From assembly GCA_017936245.1 (NCBI GenBank), contig JAGBFY010000494.1:1-7514 (forward strand): 7,514 nucleotides of DNA, in the 5' to 3' direction. Of the stretch, positions 1 through 6,725 are shown one piece after another (the first letter of the stretch is position 1; every line of letters starts with the position of its first letter). The position numbers and the translations under genes were made by a program. This DNA comes from Kiritimatiellia bacterium. GTDB taxonomy: Bacteria > Verrucomicrobiota > Kiritimatiellia > RFP12 > UBA1067. Under the pieces are notes generated by a model, which searched no databases, was not told where the DNA came from, and saw nothing but the letters and a program-made list of their open reading frames with translations.

Positions 1-1644
1 AGAACCGATGAAATCGACCCCCGACACACGCTCTTAGTGATAGATTGTTCAAACCGAACCGTCAACGCCGCATCAAAAATCCCGTATAACGACATCCGCA
101 CACAGATCGGAGCACAAGTGGAGATAAAAGGAGTCTTAAGCCGGCATCACAGCCGCCGCATTCATGGACGCAAAATAATCATGATTGCCCGACCTGATGC
201 AATACGGATATTGAAACCTCCATCCGACGAATGGTTTCGTGCACCAGAAATCGGCAATACCGACGATCTCTCGCCAGAAGTCATCGTCGCGCTCGGGCGA
301 CGAAAAATCATCGGACATGTCCTGGCGGTTTGGAACGGAGACACCATGCTGGTGCGTTCAACATCGAACAGACTGGTCAAGATCAATCTCGTAGTATCAC
401 CACCACAGGTCGGAGAAGACATTGAGTCGGTAGGCTATGCCGGAACGGATCTCTTTCACGTCAATCTTTCACGGGGAATCTGGCGACCAGCCTCACCGAC
501 ACACCAAATGCCGGAAGCGATAGAGTGCGTTTCCGCACACAGTCTGCTTACAGATTCCACCGGTGAACGCAAGTTCAATATCCACTATCATGGGAAGACC
601 ATAAAACTGCGGGGGGTGGTGCGCACTTTACCTTCCGGCGATTCCAGCGGCAGACTAGCGCTGGATTCCGACGGATATACCGTCATGTTGAACTGTAATT
701 TCGTTCCTTCTGCCGTTGAACACATCGAAATAGGCACGACGGTATCTGTCGTCGGTGTATGCGTGATGGAGACCGAAAACTGGAACCGCCATGCGATTCT
801 GCCACGCACGCATGGAATGTTCATATCCGTCAATTCAACAGATAACATCAAGATCATCGCAACGCCGCCGTGGTGGACGCCGGCGAGACTTATCGCCGTC
901 ATTTGCGCACTCATTCTTTTTATTGTAGCCATACTTGCATGGAACTTTTCCCTGCGCAGGCTTTCCGAACGGCGCGGGCGTGAACTCTTCCGCAATCAGA
1001 TCGTGCGCGCCGAATCCGAGCTTCGCATCGACGAGCGCACACGCATGGCGGCCGAACTGCATGACCACCTTGCCCAAAACCTTACCGCCATCGCATATCA
1101 GCTGGCGTCAGCCGACCGTTCGCGTGTTTCCGCACCCGAGGCATCTTCCGGTCATCTCGCAACCGCCGTGAAAATGCTCGGTTCCTGCCGCACGGAACTG
1201 CGCCGCTGCCTGTGGGATCTCAAGAGCGACGCACTCAATGAACCCGACATCGCCGTTGCGATACGCAAATCAATCGAACCGGTATGCGCCGATGCGGCCG
1301 TCGAAGTGGTCTTCCCCGTCCCGCGTTCAAAACTTTCCGATTCCACCGTGCATGCTATTCTCAGCATATCCCGCGAACTGGCCGCAAACGCGGTCAATCA
1401 CGGCAAGTCCGATCTAATCAGGGTGAAAGGATACATGTCCGACGGCATTCTCAGCTTTACCGTCATCGACAACGGCAGCGGTTTCGACCCCTTCTCCGCA
1501 CCCGACACGAGAGACGGGCATTTTGGTCTGGACGGAATACGGGAACGCCTCAGGAAGCATAACGGTTCAATGTCGGTTGAATCCTCTCCGGGAAACGGAT
1601 GCCGCATAACAATCAACATGACATCAGGAAAAATAAGATGCTGA
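1..1644 (+). CDS. NarL-type sensor histidine kinase (5' end cut by window edge)
   Basis: Membrane sensor kinase that would autophosphorylate and pass phosphate to the response regulator just downstream. The frame is open to base 1; the first in-window start (GTG at 37) has no ribosome site and lies inside beta-rich sequence, so the true start and any signal peptide are probably upstream. Visible order: a periplasmic beta-rich, OB-like region (1-870); a WWTP motif at 871-882; one membrane helix at about 889-948; a short coiled linker; a HisKA_3 dimerisation domain with motif ELHDHLAQNL, phosphoacceptor His at 1060-1062; and an HATPase_c domain with N-box (ELAANAVNHG, Asn 1387-1389), G1 box (DNGSGFD, 1468-1488) and G2 box (FGLDGIRERL, from about 1522). 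All catalytic motifs are intact. The stop overlaps the regulator's ATG, so the two are translationally coupled. The signal sensed is unknown. Kinase assignment is firm; the OB-like fold of the sensor region is inferred from pattern only. Confidence 0.93.
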   Translation, partial: RTDEIDPRHTLLVIDCSNRTVNAASKIPYNDIRTQIGAQVEIKGVLSRHHSRRIHGRKIIMIARPDAIRILKPPSDEWFRAPEIGNTDDLSPEVIVALGRRKIIGHVLAVWNGDTMLVRSTSNRLVKINLVVSPPQVGEDIESVGYAGTDLFHVNLSRGIWRPASPTHQMPEAIECVSAHSLLTDSTGERKFNIHYHGKTIKLRGVVRTLPSGDSSGRLALDSDGYTVMLNCNFVPSAVEHIEIGTTVSVVGVCVMETENWNRHAILPRTHGMFISVNSTDNIKIIATPPWWTPARLIAVICALILFIVAILAWNFSLRRLSERRGRELFRNQIVRAESELRIDERTRMAAELHDHLAQNLTAIAYQLASADRSRVSAPEASSGHLATAVKMLGSCRTELRRCLWDLKSDALNEPDIAVAIRKSIEPVCADAAVEVVFPVPRSKLSDSTVHAILSISRELAANAVNHGKSDLIRVKGYMSDGILSFTVIDNGSGFDPFSAPDTRDGHFGLDGIRERLRKHNGSMSVESSPGNGCRITINMTSGKIRC

Positions 1645-2279
1645 ACGCACCCCAGAAGAGAAAGAAAACAACGGTTCTGCTTGTCGACGATCACGCGTTG
1701 CTCAGACGCGGCCTGGCCGATCTAATCAAATACGAACCCGATCTTGAGGTCATAGGTGAAGCCGCCGACGGTGAAGCGGCGATTGCTGCCGCCGAAAGGC
1801 TTAATCCCGACGTGATTGTGATGGATCTCATGATGCCGGTGATGGACGGCGTCGAGGCGACACGGCGGATTAAAGCGACTATGCCTGAAACCAAAATTTT
1901 GATACTGACAACGTTCGGGACTTCGGCCGACGTGGCTAGAGCCGTTGACGCAGGCGCATCCGGCGCCATAATGAAGGACGATGCGATGGAGAATCAGCTC
2001 GCCGCAATCAGAATTGCCGCCAACGGCGGCAAAGCGTTTTCACCGGGGATAGAAAAGTCATTGAGAGACGCTCCCTCCATACCGAAGCTTACCGACAAAC
2101 AAAGGGTTATCCTTGAATCGGTTACTCGAGGACTCACCAACCGTGACATCGCCACAATGCTCGACATCTCGGCTGACGCAGTAAAGCAGCACCTCGCGGC
2201 CATCTTCACGAAAATAGGCGCCGCCAACCGCTCGGAAGCCGTCTCCATCGCCTTGCGCAAACACCTGCTCAAACTGTAA
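1638..2279 (+). CDS. LuxR/NarL-family response regulator
   Basis: Cytoplasmic DNA-binding response regulator of 213 aa, the expected length for the NarL/FixJ class, and the cognate partner of the kinase upstream. The receiver domain (about residues 11-130) shows the acidic pair D17-D18 in LLVDDH, phosphoacceptor D63 in VIVMDLMMPVMDG, the switch T91/T92 in ILTTF, and K113 in AIMKDD. A linker leads to a C-terminal LuxR helix-turn-helix (about 151-213) with the usual LTDKQRVIL, GLTNRDIA and VKQHLAAIFTKIG elements. I chose ATG 1638 over the in-frame ATG at 1599. The 1638 start has AGGAA at 1626-1630 with 7-base spacing and forms an ATGCTGA overlap with the kinase stop, whereas 1599 would add a non-conserved tail lying inside the kinase. 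Target genes are not visible; the operon starting at 2560 is the nearest candidate. Confidence 0.95.
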   Translation: MLNAPQKRKKTTVLLVDDHALLRRGLADLIKYEPDLEVIGEAADGEAAIAAAERLNPDVIVMDLMMPVMDGVEATRRIKATMPETKILILTTFGTSADVARAVDAGASGAIMKDDAMENQLAAIRIAANGGKAFSPGIEKSLRDAPSIPKLTDKQRVILESVTRGLTNRDIATMLDISADAVKQHLAAIFTKIGAANRSEAVSIALRKHLLKL

Positions 2280-2482
2280 GATCAGATCGTCGCACCCCCC
2301 CCGGAAGCAACAAACACAAACATCCCGCCATTTCCCCGGCGCCCTCCCCATTACGCATGGCGCGATGTTCTTCCTTTCAGAGCGCGTCATTCACCACCTC
2401 GTCCATTCCCCGCACGCACAGAATATTGATGTCGCCGTTTTTTCAAATGGTGTTTTTTTGTTCCGTTTTTTTCACGCATATT

Positions 2483-2491
2483 TGATACAAT
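2483..2491 (+). promoter_or_regulatory. Candidate extended -10 promoter for the 2560-6634 operon
   Basis: TGATACAAT matches the extended -10 pattern TGnTATAAT with one mismatch in the hexamer. It sits about 69 bases before the ATG at 2560, inside an AT-rich stretch. No convincing -35 box lies at 16-18 bases, which suits an extended -10 promoter. Three T-tracts (2438-2443, 2453-2459, 2466-2472) lie upstream and could act like an UP element or bend the DNA, although their spacing (about 15 and 13 bases) is not helically phased. The rest of the 2280-2559 gap is C-rich and holds no open frame of note and no convincing intrinsic terminator for the regulator gene. Confidence 0.4.
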
Positions 2492-2506
2492 TACACGTCA
2501 CGGAAA

Positions 2507-2520
2507 GGATAGCGTTATCC
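2507..2520. repeat. Small dyad in the predicted 5' leader (possible operator)
   Basis: GGATA-GCGT-TATCC is an inverted repeat with 5-bp arms and a 4-base centre, matching its own reverse complement at 12 of 14 positions. It would begin about 10 bases after the transcription start predicted from the -10 element at 2486-2491, a common location for a repressor site. It could equally form a short RNA hairpin. A 5-bp dyad can arise by chance, so confidence is low. Confidence 0.3.
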
Positions 2521-2559
2521 GCCCGTCAATAAAACAAAAACAAGAGAGGAAATGCACTA

Positions 2560-3624
2560 ATGAATGCAATCAAAGTCCTGGCGGGCGGTGCGCTCGCCCT
2601 CGGTGTCCTTGCGGGCTGCGGCCCTGCCAAGCAGGAGCTTCACGTCTATACGTGGAGCGACTATATCGACGCAGGCGTCATAGCCCAGTTCGAGGCGAAG
2701 CACAACTGCCGCGTGATAGTCGATACGTTCGACTCCAACGAGGCCATGTTCGCAAAGCTCCAGGCCGGATCCACCGGGTATGACGTTCTCATGCCCACGT
2801 CATACCAGATTCCGGTGATGGTGGCGAACAAGATGATCCGCAAGCTCGACCACGCCAAGCTCCCCAACGTCAAGAAGAACTTCGACAAAGGCTATTTCGC
2901 CTGCATGCTCGACAAGACGATGGAGTACAACGTTCCGTACGCCGTGACGCTCACCGGTTTCTCGTACCGCAAGGACAAAACCGCCGGAGCACCTGTCGAC
3001 AGCTGGAAGGTCTTCACCTCATCATCGCTCAAGGGCCGCATGTCCCTTCTCTCCGATATGCGCGAAACGATCGGCGCCGCGCTCAAGTCTCTCGGCTATT
3101 CGCTCAACTCCGAGAAGAAGGAGGAGATTGATGCAGCGGTCAAGGTCGTGCTTGAGTGGAAGAAGAACATCGCCAAGTTCGACAACGAGCAGTACAAGAC
3201 GGCTGTCGCCTCCGGCGAATGGTTTGTCGGCCACGGCTACTCCTCCGACATCATCCAGACCATCATGGACGACGAGAAAGGCGTGATCGGGTTCAGTCTG
3301 CCGAAGGAAGGCTTCACCGTATGCTGCGACGAGATGGTGATCGCCGCCGACGCCCCGCAGCCGGAGCTCGCGCACGCATTCATCGACTTCCTCTACGGAG
3401 CCGAAATCTGCAAGGCCAACATGGCGAGCGTGTGCGCTCCCATGCCCTGCGCTCCCGCGATGAAGCTTCTCGCCGCAGATCCTGAAACGGCGAAGCTCGC
3501 TTCGCTCATTGCGATCGACGCGAAAGTTCTCGCCAAGGGTGAAGTCCTGAAGGATTTCGACAGCAACCCGGAGGTACGCAAGATGTACATCGACGCCTGG
3601 GACCGCGTCAAGGCCGGCGAATAA
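2560..3624 (+). CDS. PotD-like ABC transporter solute-binding lipoprotein
   Basis: Extracytoplasmic solute-binding protein of the spermidine/putrescine (PotD/PotF) family, 354 aa against 348 for E. coli PotD. A lipoprotein signal runs from K5 through a hydrophobic stretch to lipobox LAGC with lipid-bearing C20. Family hallmarks: VYTWSDYID (W32, Y35), DSNEAMFAKL, YDVLMPTSY, SDMRE (D166, E169) and FIDFLYGAEICK. A ribosome site AGAGAGGA at 2543-2550 lies 9 bases before the ATG. Compared with ligand residues I recall for PotD, W34/Y37, D168/E171 and D257 have equivalents (W32/Y35, D166/E169, D257), but W255 is C255, Y293 is A293, and W229 may be Y227. Seven cysteines remain after C20 (50, 115, 255, 256, 284, 292, 297). 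No permease or ATPase gene is nearby; the next genes encode sugar-type metabolic enzymes. The family is firm. A polyamine ligand is not established, so I give no pot symbol. Confidence 0.88.
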   Translation: MNAIKVLAGGALALGVLAGCGPAKQELHVYTWSDYIDAGVIAQFEAKHNCRVIVDTFDSNEAMFAKLQAGSTGYDVLMPTSYQIPVMVANKMIRKLDHAKLPNVKKNFDKGYFACMLDKTMEYNVPYAVTLTGFSYRKDKTAGAPVDSWKVFTSSSLKGRMSLLSDMRETIGAALKSLGYSLNSEKKEEIDAAVKVVLEWKKNIAKFDNEQYKTAVASGEWFVGHGYSSDIIQTIMDDEKGVIGFSLPKEGFTVCCDEMVIAADAPQPELAHAFIDFLYGAEICKANMASVCAPMPCAPAMKLLAADPETAKLASLIAIDAKVLAKGEVLKDFDSNPEVRKMYIDAWDRVKAGE

Positions 3625-3668
3625 AAGACAAAAACAACACTTAGAAAGACAAGGATAAGGGGGTTTAA

Positions 3669-4784
3669 ATGGGCAGAAAGCCTATATGCGATCTGGGCAA
3701 ACCGCTTCGCGTGGGACTTATCGGTGCGGGAGGCATGGCCGACTACCATGTTGCCGGATTCAAGAAAGCCGGTGCGGAGGTTGTGGCCATAGCCGACCCT
3801 GACCCCGAAGCCGCCGAAGCCGCCGCCGCGAAATTCGAAATCAGCAACGTCTATGACACAGCTGAAGAGATGCTCGCCAGGGAAAAGCTGGATGCGGTAT
3901 CGGTGATAACGCCGAACAAGTTCCATTGTCCCCTTGTCCTCAAGGCCCTAAAGGCCGGTAAGCACGTGTTCTGCGAGAAGCCGCCGGCCTTGAACGCCAA
4001 AGAGGCCGCAAACATGGCGCGTGCCGCGAAGAATGCGCGGCGCATCCTCATGTTCGACTTCAACAACAGGGCGCGTCCCGAGTCCATAGCGATGAAGGAG
4101 GCGATTGCGCGCGGCGATGCCGGTCGCATCAACTCCGCACAGGCCCTTTGGATACGCCGCACCGGCATCCCCGGCTTCGGCGGGTGGTTCACCACAAAGG
4201 CACTCTCCGGCGGCGGTCCGGTAATCGACCTGCTTCATATGATCGATCTCGCCCTTCACTTCATGGGCTATCCGGAACCTAAGTACGTCATGGCGGCGAC
4301 GTTCCGCGACTTCATCGCCGACAAGCGCTTCAAGGGGCCTTGGGGCATCCCCGACAAGGTCGGCGGCGCATGCGATGTCGAGGCGGCCGCACATGGTTTC
4401 GTATCCTTCAAGAACGGCTCTGTGCTTTATCTGCGCACCTCCTGGGCAGAAATGAACAAGCGCGAGGAAGTCTCCGTTACGTTTCAGGGAACGACCGCGG
4501 GCGGCATGGTGCGCAGACTCTTCGGCAAGGACGGCATCGACTCCACCGCCGAGGATACGTGCGAGATGTACTTTCAGGATGCCTCCGGCGCACCGGCGGA
4601 CAAAACGATCAAGGTTGAAAAGGATCAAATGATGGGACGCGTCCGCGCTGCGGAGAACTTCATCAACGTCATCCTCAAGAAGGAAAAGCCCTTAAACTCT
4701 CCGGATGAAGCCGTAAGGCTCATGAAGATAGTGGACGCGATTTACGCGTCCGCAAAATCCGGAGCGCCGATCAAACTCAAATAA
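3669..4784 (+). CDS. Gfo/Idh/MocA family NAD(P)-dependent oxidoreductase
   Basis: Cytoplasmic dehydrogenase of 371 aa, typical for the family, which oxidises hydroxyls of sugars, inositols and related polyols using NAD(P). The N-terminal Rossmann fold shows GLIGAGGMA (G19-A-G21-G22) and an acidic IADPDPE end of strand 2, which favours NAD. The VITPNKFH segment and the E103-K104-P105 motif follow, K104 being the usual catalytic lysine. The C-terminal substrate domain has the GGGPVID segment with D187 and H190 in the D-x-x-H arrangement expected at the active site. There is no signal peptide, unlike many Tat-exported relatives. The ATG at 3669 is preceded by a strong purine-rich ribosome site (AAGGATAAGGGGG, 3651-3663). 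It lies 44 bases after the binding-protein gene and 14 before the isomerase gene. Substrate cannot be told from sequence. Confidence 0.92.
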   Translation: MGRKPICDLGKPLRVGLIGAGGMADYHVAGFKKAGAEVVAIADPDPEAAEAAAAKFEISNVYDTAEEMLAREKLDAVSVITPNKFHCPLVLKALKAGKHVFCEKPPALNAKEAANMARAAKNARRILMFDFNNRARPESIAMKEAIARGDAGRINSAQALWIRRTGIPGFGGWFTTKALSGGGPVIDLLHMIDLALHFMGYPEPKYVMAATFRDFIADKRFKGPWGIPDKVGGACDVEAAAHGFVSFKNGSVLYLRTSWAEMNKREEVSVTFQGTTAGGMVRRLFGKDGIDSTAEDTCEMYFQDASGAPADKTIKVEKDQMMGRVRAAENFINVILKKEKPLNSPDEAVRLMKIVDAIYASAKSGAPIKLK

Positions 4785-4798
4785 CAAACGGAGTTTTC

Positions 4799-5719
4799 AT
4801 GAACCGCAGAGAATTCATCGGAGCGGCCGCCGCGGCCGCATTGACCGCAGGATGCAAACACAACCTTAAAGGAGGAAAATACGTGACAGCAGACAGACTC
4901 GGGGTATGCAGCTGGAGCTACCAGCTCCCCATGGACGCAGTGGCCGCTGAAATGAAGAAGCTCGGCCTCTCGAACATAAATCTCGCCCTCCAGCCGTTCC
5001 TTGAGGGCGACGAACGCCACGGCAAGGCTGAAGACGTTGCTGCATGCAAACGCGCAGAAGAGCGCATCGCCTCCGGAGAATGGAAGGTCTCGGCGACGAT
5101 GATCTCCTTCAACCACGAGGACTACTCGACTCTCGACACGATCCGCAAGACCGGCGGCATCGTCCCCGATGAACATTGGGAGGCCGACAAGGCTCTCGTC
5201 ACCAAGGCTGCAAAGCTCACGGGCGAATGGAAGGTTCCGTACATGCTCATGCACGCCGGATTCCTTGACGAGCACGACAAGGCGGCTTTCGAGAAATACC
5301 TCTACCGCGTGAAGACGCTCCGTGACATCTGCCAGAAGGAGAACGTGGAACTCATCCTCGAGACCGGGCAGGAGACCGCTGACGATCTCGCGAAGTTCAT
5401 GCCGCTCGTTGAAGGCGTTGGAGTGAACTTCGACCCTGCGAACATGATCCTCTATAACAAGGGAGTGCCGGTTGAGGCAGTCAAGAAAATCGCCCCATGG
5501 ATCCGCCATATGCACATCAAGGACGCCAAGTACACCAAGACACCCGGCACATGGGGCGAGGAGGTGCCTTGGGGTGATGGCGAAGTGAACACCGCCCTTC
5601 TTCTCAAGACGCTTGAGGAAGTCGGTTTCAAGGGCGTGTTCGCAATCGAACGCGAGGCCGGGAACGACCGCGTGGGAGATATCGCCCTCGCCGCGAAGCG
5701 TGTTCTTGCAGCAGGCTGA
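4799..5719 (+). CDS. Sugar phosphate isomerase/epimerase-type TIM barrel, Tat/lipoprotein signal
   Basis: AP-endonuclease-2/xylose-isomerase-like TIM barrel, 306 aa, a family that isomerises or epimerises sugars, keto-sugars or inosose derivatives with a divalent metal. The N-terminus MNRREFIGAAAAAALTAGC combines a twin-arginine motif (R3-R4-E-F-I), an alanine-rich hydrophobic stretch and a lipobox-like LTAGC (C19), predicting Tat export and lipidation. The barrel begins near residue 34 (LGVCSWSYQLP). Probable metal ligands are E188 (ILETGQE), D212 (NFDPAN), H239 (HMHIKDA) and E284 (AIERE). Ribosome site CGGAG (4789-4793) lies 5 bases before the ATG. An AAAGGAGG inside the gene precedes an in-frame GTG (4883), so a second, unexported form starting at residue 29 is possible. 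It pairs naturally with the Gfo/Idh/MocA dehydrogenase, as in inositol and keto-sugar pathways. The exact reaction is unknown. Confidence 0.88.
   Translation: MNRREFIGAAAAAALTAGCKHNLKGGKYVTADRLGVCSWSYQLPMDAVAAEMKKLGLSNINLALQPFLEGDERHGKAEDVAACKRAEERIASGEWKVSATMISFNHEDYSTLDTIRKTGGIVPDEHWEADKALVTKAAKLTGEWKVPYMLMHAGFLDEHDKAAFEKYLYRVKTLRDICQKENVELILETGQETADDLAKFMPLVEGVGVNFDPANMILYNKGVPVEAVKKIAPWIRHMHIKDAKYTKTPGTWGEEVPWGDGEVNTALLLKTLEEVGFKGVFAIEREAGNDRVGDIALAAKRVLAAG
4868..4885 (+). promoter_or_regulatory. Internal Shine-Dalgarno and in-frame GTG start
   Basis: AAAGGAGG at 4868-4875 is a near-perfect anti-16S match, followed after 7 bases by GTG at 4883-4885. The GTG is in frame with the isomerase gene (codon 29). 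It lies just after the predicted lipobox and just before the barrel's first strand, so initiation here would give a complete barrel of 278 aa with no export signal. This site is stronger than the one serving the annotated ATG. It may instead be a by-product of encoding the KGGK linker. Confidence 0.5.
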
Positions 5720-5734
5720 ATGGATATTGCATAA
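5720..5734 (+). other. Four-codon mini-ORF between isomerase and nadA
   Basis: ATG at 5720 starts one base after the isomerase TGA and reads M-D-I-A-stop. Its TAA (5732-5734) directly abuts the nadA ATG at 5735. The nadA start has only a weak GGA at 5722-5724, so ribosomes might reach it by reinitiation through this mini-ORF. It could equally be chance. I do not claim a functional peptide. Confidence 0.25.
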
Positions 5735-6634
5735 ATGAACGCCGCAGAAGAGATTGCTCTATTGAAGAAAGAGCGCAACGCAGTCATTCTGGCGCACAAC
5801 TACACGCGCGGAGAAGTTCAGGATATCGCCGACTACACAGGCGACTCCCTTGAGCTCGCCCGCCGCGCAACACAGGTTGATGCCGATGTGATCGTCTTCT
5901 GCGGCGTATGGTTCATGGCCGAAACGGCCAAGATTCTGAATCCGGCAAAAACGGTCCTCATTCCCGATCCGTCGGCGGGCTGCCCTATGGCGGACATGAT
6001 CACCGGCGCACAGCTGCGCGAGCTTAAAGCACAGAATCCGGGCGCGAAAGCCGTCTGTTACGTCAATTCGACCGCCGAGGTCAAAGCGGAGTGCGACATC
6101 TGCGTAACAAGCGGCAACGCCGAAAAGGTCATGAGCAGGTTCGCTCCGGACGAAAAGATTCTTTTCGTCCCGGACCAGCATCTTGGCGGACACGTATCCG
6201 GTCTACTGAACCGCAGCTATACGCTGTGGCCGGGATTCTGTCCCATCCATGCGGCGATAACGGTGGAATCGATCGAAACCGCCCGCAAGCTTCATCCCGG
6301 CGCACCGGTGCTTGTGCATCCGGAATGCTCCAAGGATGTGCGCGACGCCGCCGACCATCAGCTTTCAACCGGTGGCATGTGCCAGTTCGCCAGAGAGAGC
6401 GACGCCAAGGAATTCATAGTTGGTACGGAGGTCGGGATACTTCACCGTCTGCGCAAGGAGAATCCCGGGAAGATCTTCCATCCCGTGTCGGAAAAGATCG
6501 TATGTTCCGACATGAAGAAGATCACGCTTGAGAATCTCGCAGATTGTCTACGCGAAATGAAGCATGAGGTTGCCGTCCCTGAAGAAATCTCAACCCGTGC
6601 CAAACGCGCAATTGACGCAATGCTCGCAATATAA
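5735..6634 (+). CDS. nadA: Quinolinate synthase NadA
   Basis: Iron-sulphur enzyme that condenses iminoaspartate with dihydroxyacetone phosphate to quinolinate in de novo NAD synthesis; cytoplasmic. The 299-aa length matches the short, Thermotoga-like NadA form. The three [4Fe-4S] ligands are present with the expected spacing: C83 (AGCPMAD), C169 (WPGFCPIH) and C257 (KIVCSDMKKIT). Other conserved elements are ILAHNYTRGEVQDIADYTGDS near the N-terminus, VCYVNSTAEVKAECD, FVPDQHLGG, the HPEC motif (H195, E197), STGGMC and FIVGTEVGILHRL. The gene is last in the apparent operon, 15 bases after the isomerase stop, with only a weak ribosome site. nadB and nadC, common partners, are not in the window. 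Its company suggests co-supply of NAD for the upstream dehydrogenase, but this is inference. Confidence 0.97.
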   Translation: MNAAEEIALLKKERNAVILAHNYTRGEVQDIADYTGDSLELARRATQVDADVIVFCGVWFMAETAKILNPAKTVLIPDPSAGCPMADMITGAQLRELKAQNPGAKAVCYVNSTAEVKAECDICVTSGNAEKVMSRFAPDEKILFVPDQHLGGHVSGLLNRSYTLWPGFCPIHAAITVESIETARKLHPGAPVLVHPECSKDVRDAADHQLSTGGMCQFARESDAKEFIVGTEVGILHRLRKENPGKIFHPVSEKIVCSDMKKITLENLADCLREMKHEVAVPEEISTRAKRAIDAMLAI

Positions 6635-6649
6635 AAGCCAATTCCATTG

Positions 6650-6658
6650 TTTTTGCGC
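6650..6658 (+). repeat. First copy of TTTTTGCGC
   Basis: This nonamer begins 16 bases after the nadA stop. It recurs directly at 6744-6752 and inverted at 6777-6785, so it could compete with the 6744 copy for pairing to the inverted copy. It overlaps the palindrome TTGCGCAA (6653-6660). A weak GCGC...GCGC stem followed by a pyrimidine-rich stretch lies here and might end nadA transcription, but it is too weak to call a terminator. Confidence 0.35.
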
Positions 6659-6725
6659 AACTGTTATAGCGCGCGCTTCCCTTCTTTTCAATTTTCTTTC
6701 TCATTAACCATTACTGGCTACTACA

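Noticed and set aside
1599..1637. Upstream ATG start for the response regulator
   Set aside because: It would overlap the kinase by 46 bases and add a non-conserved tail; ATG 1638 has a ribosome site and classic stop-start overlap.
2295..2302. Run of eight C residues just after the response-regulator stop
   Set aside because: It could suggest phase variation, but it lies outside any coding frame and is not next to a promoter element.
2339..2363. GCGCC...GGCGC stem as a terminator for the response-regulator gene
   Set aside because: There are only 5 base pairs with a 15-base loop and no proper T-run after it.
3393..3926. 177-codon open frame on the minus strand across the 3624-3669 gap
   Set aside because: It overlaps two well-supported plus-strand genes, and its translation is not protein-like in motif content.
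3948..4628. 226-codon open frame on the minus strand
   Set aside because: It is antisense to the Gfo/Idh/MocA gene, with no motif or ribosome site. It is a shadow frame.
4742..5515. 257-codon open frame on the minus strand
   Set aside because: It lies antisense to the isomerase gene, which has clear family motifs and a ribosome site. The translation shows no recognisable domain and is explained by high-GC codon bias.
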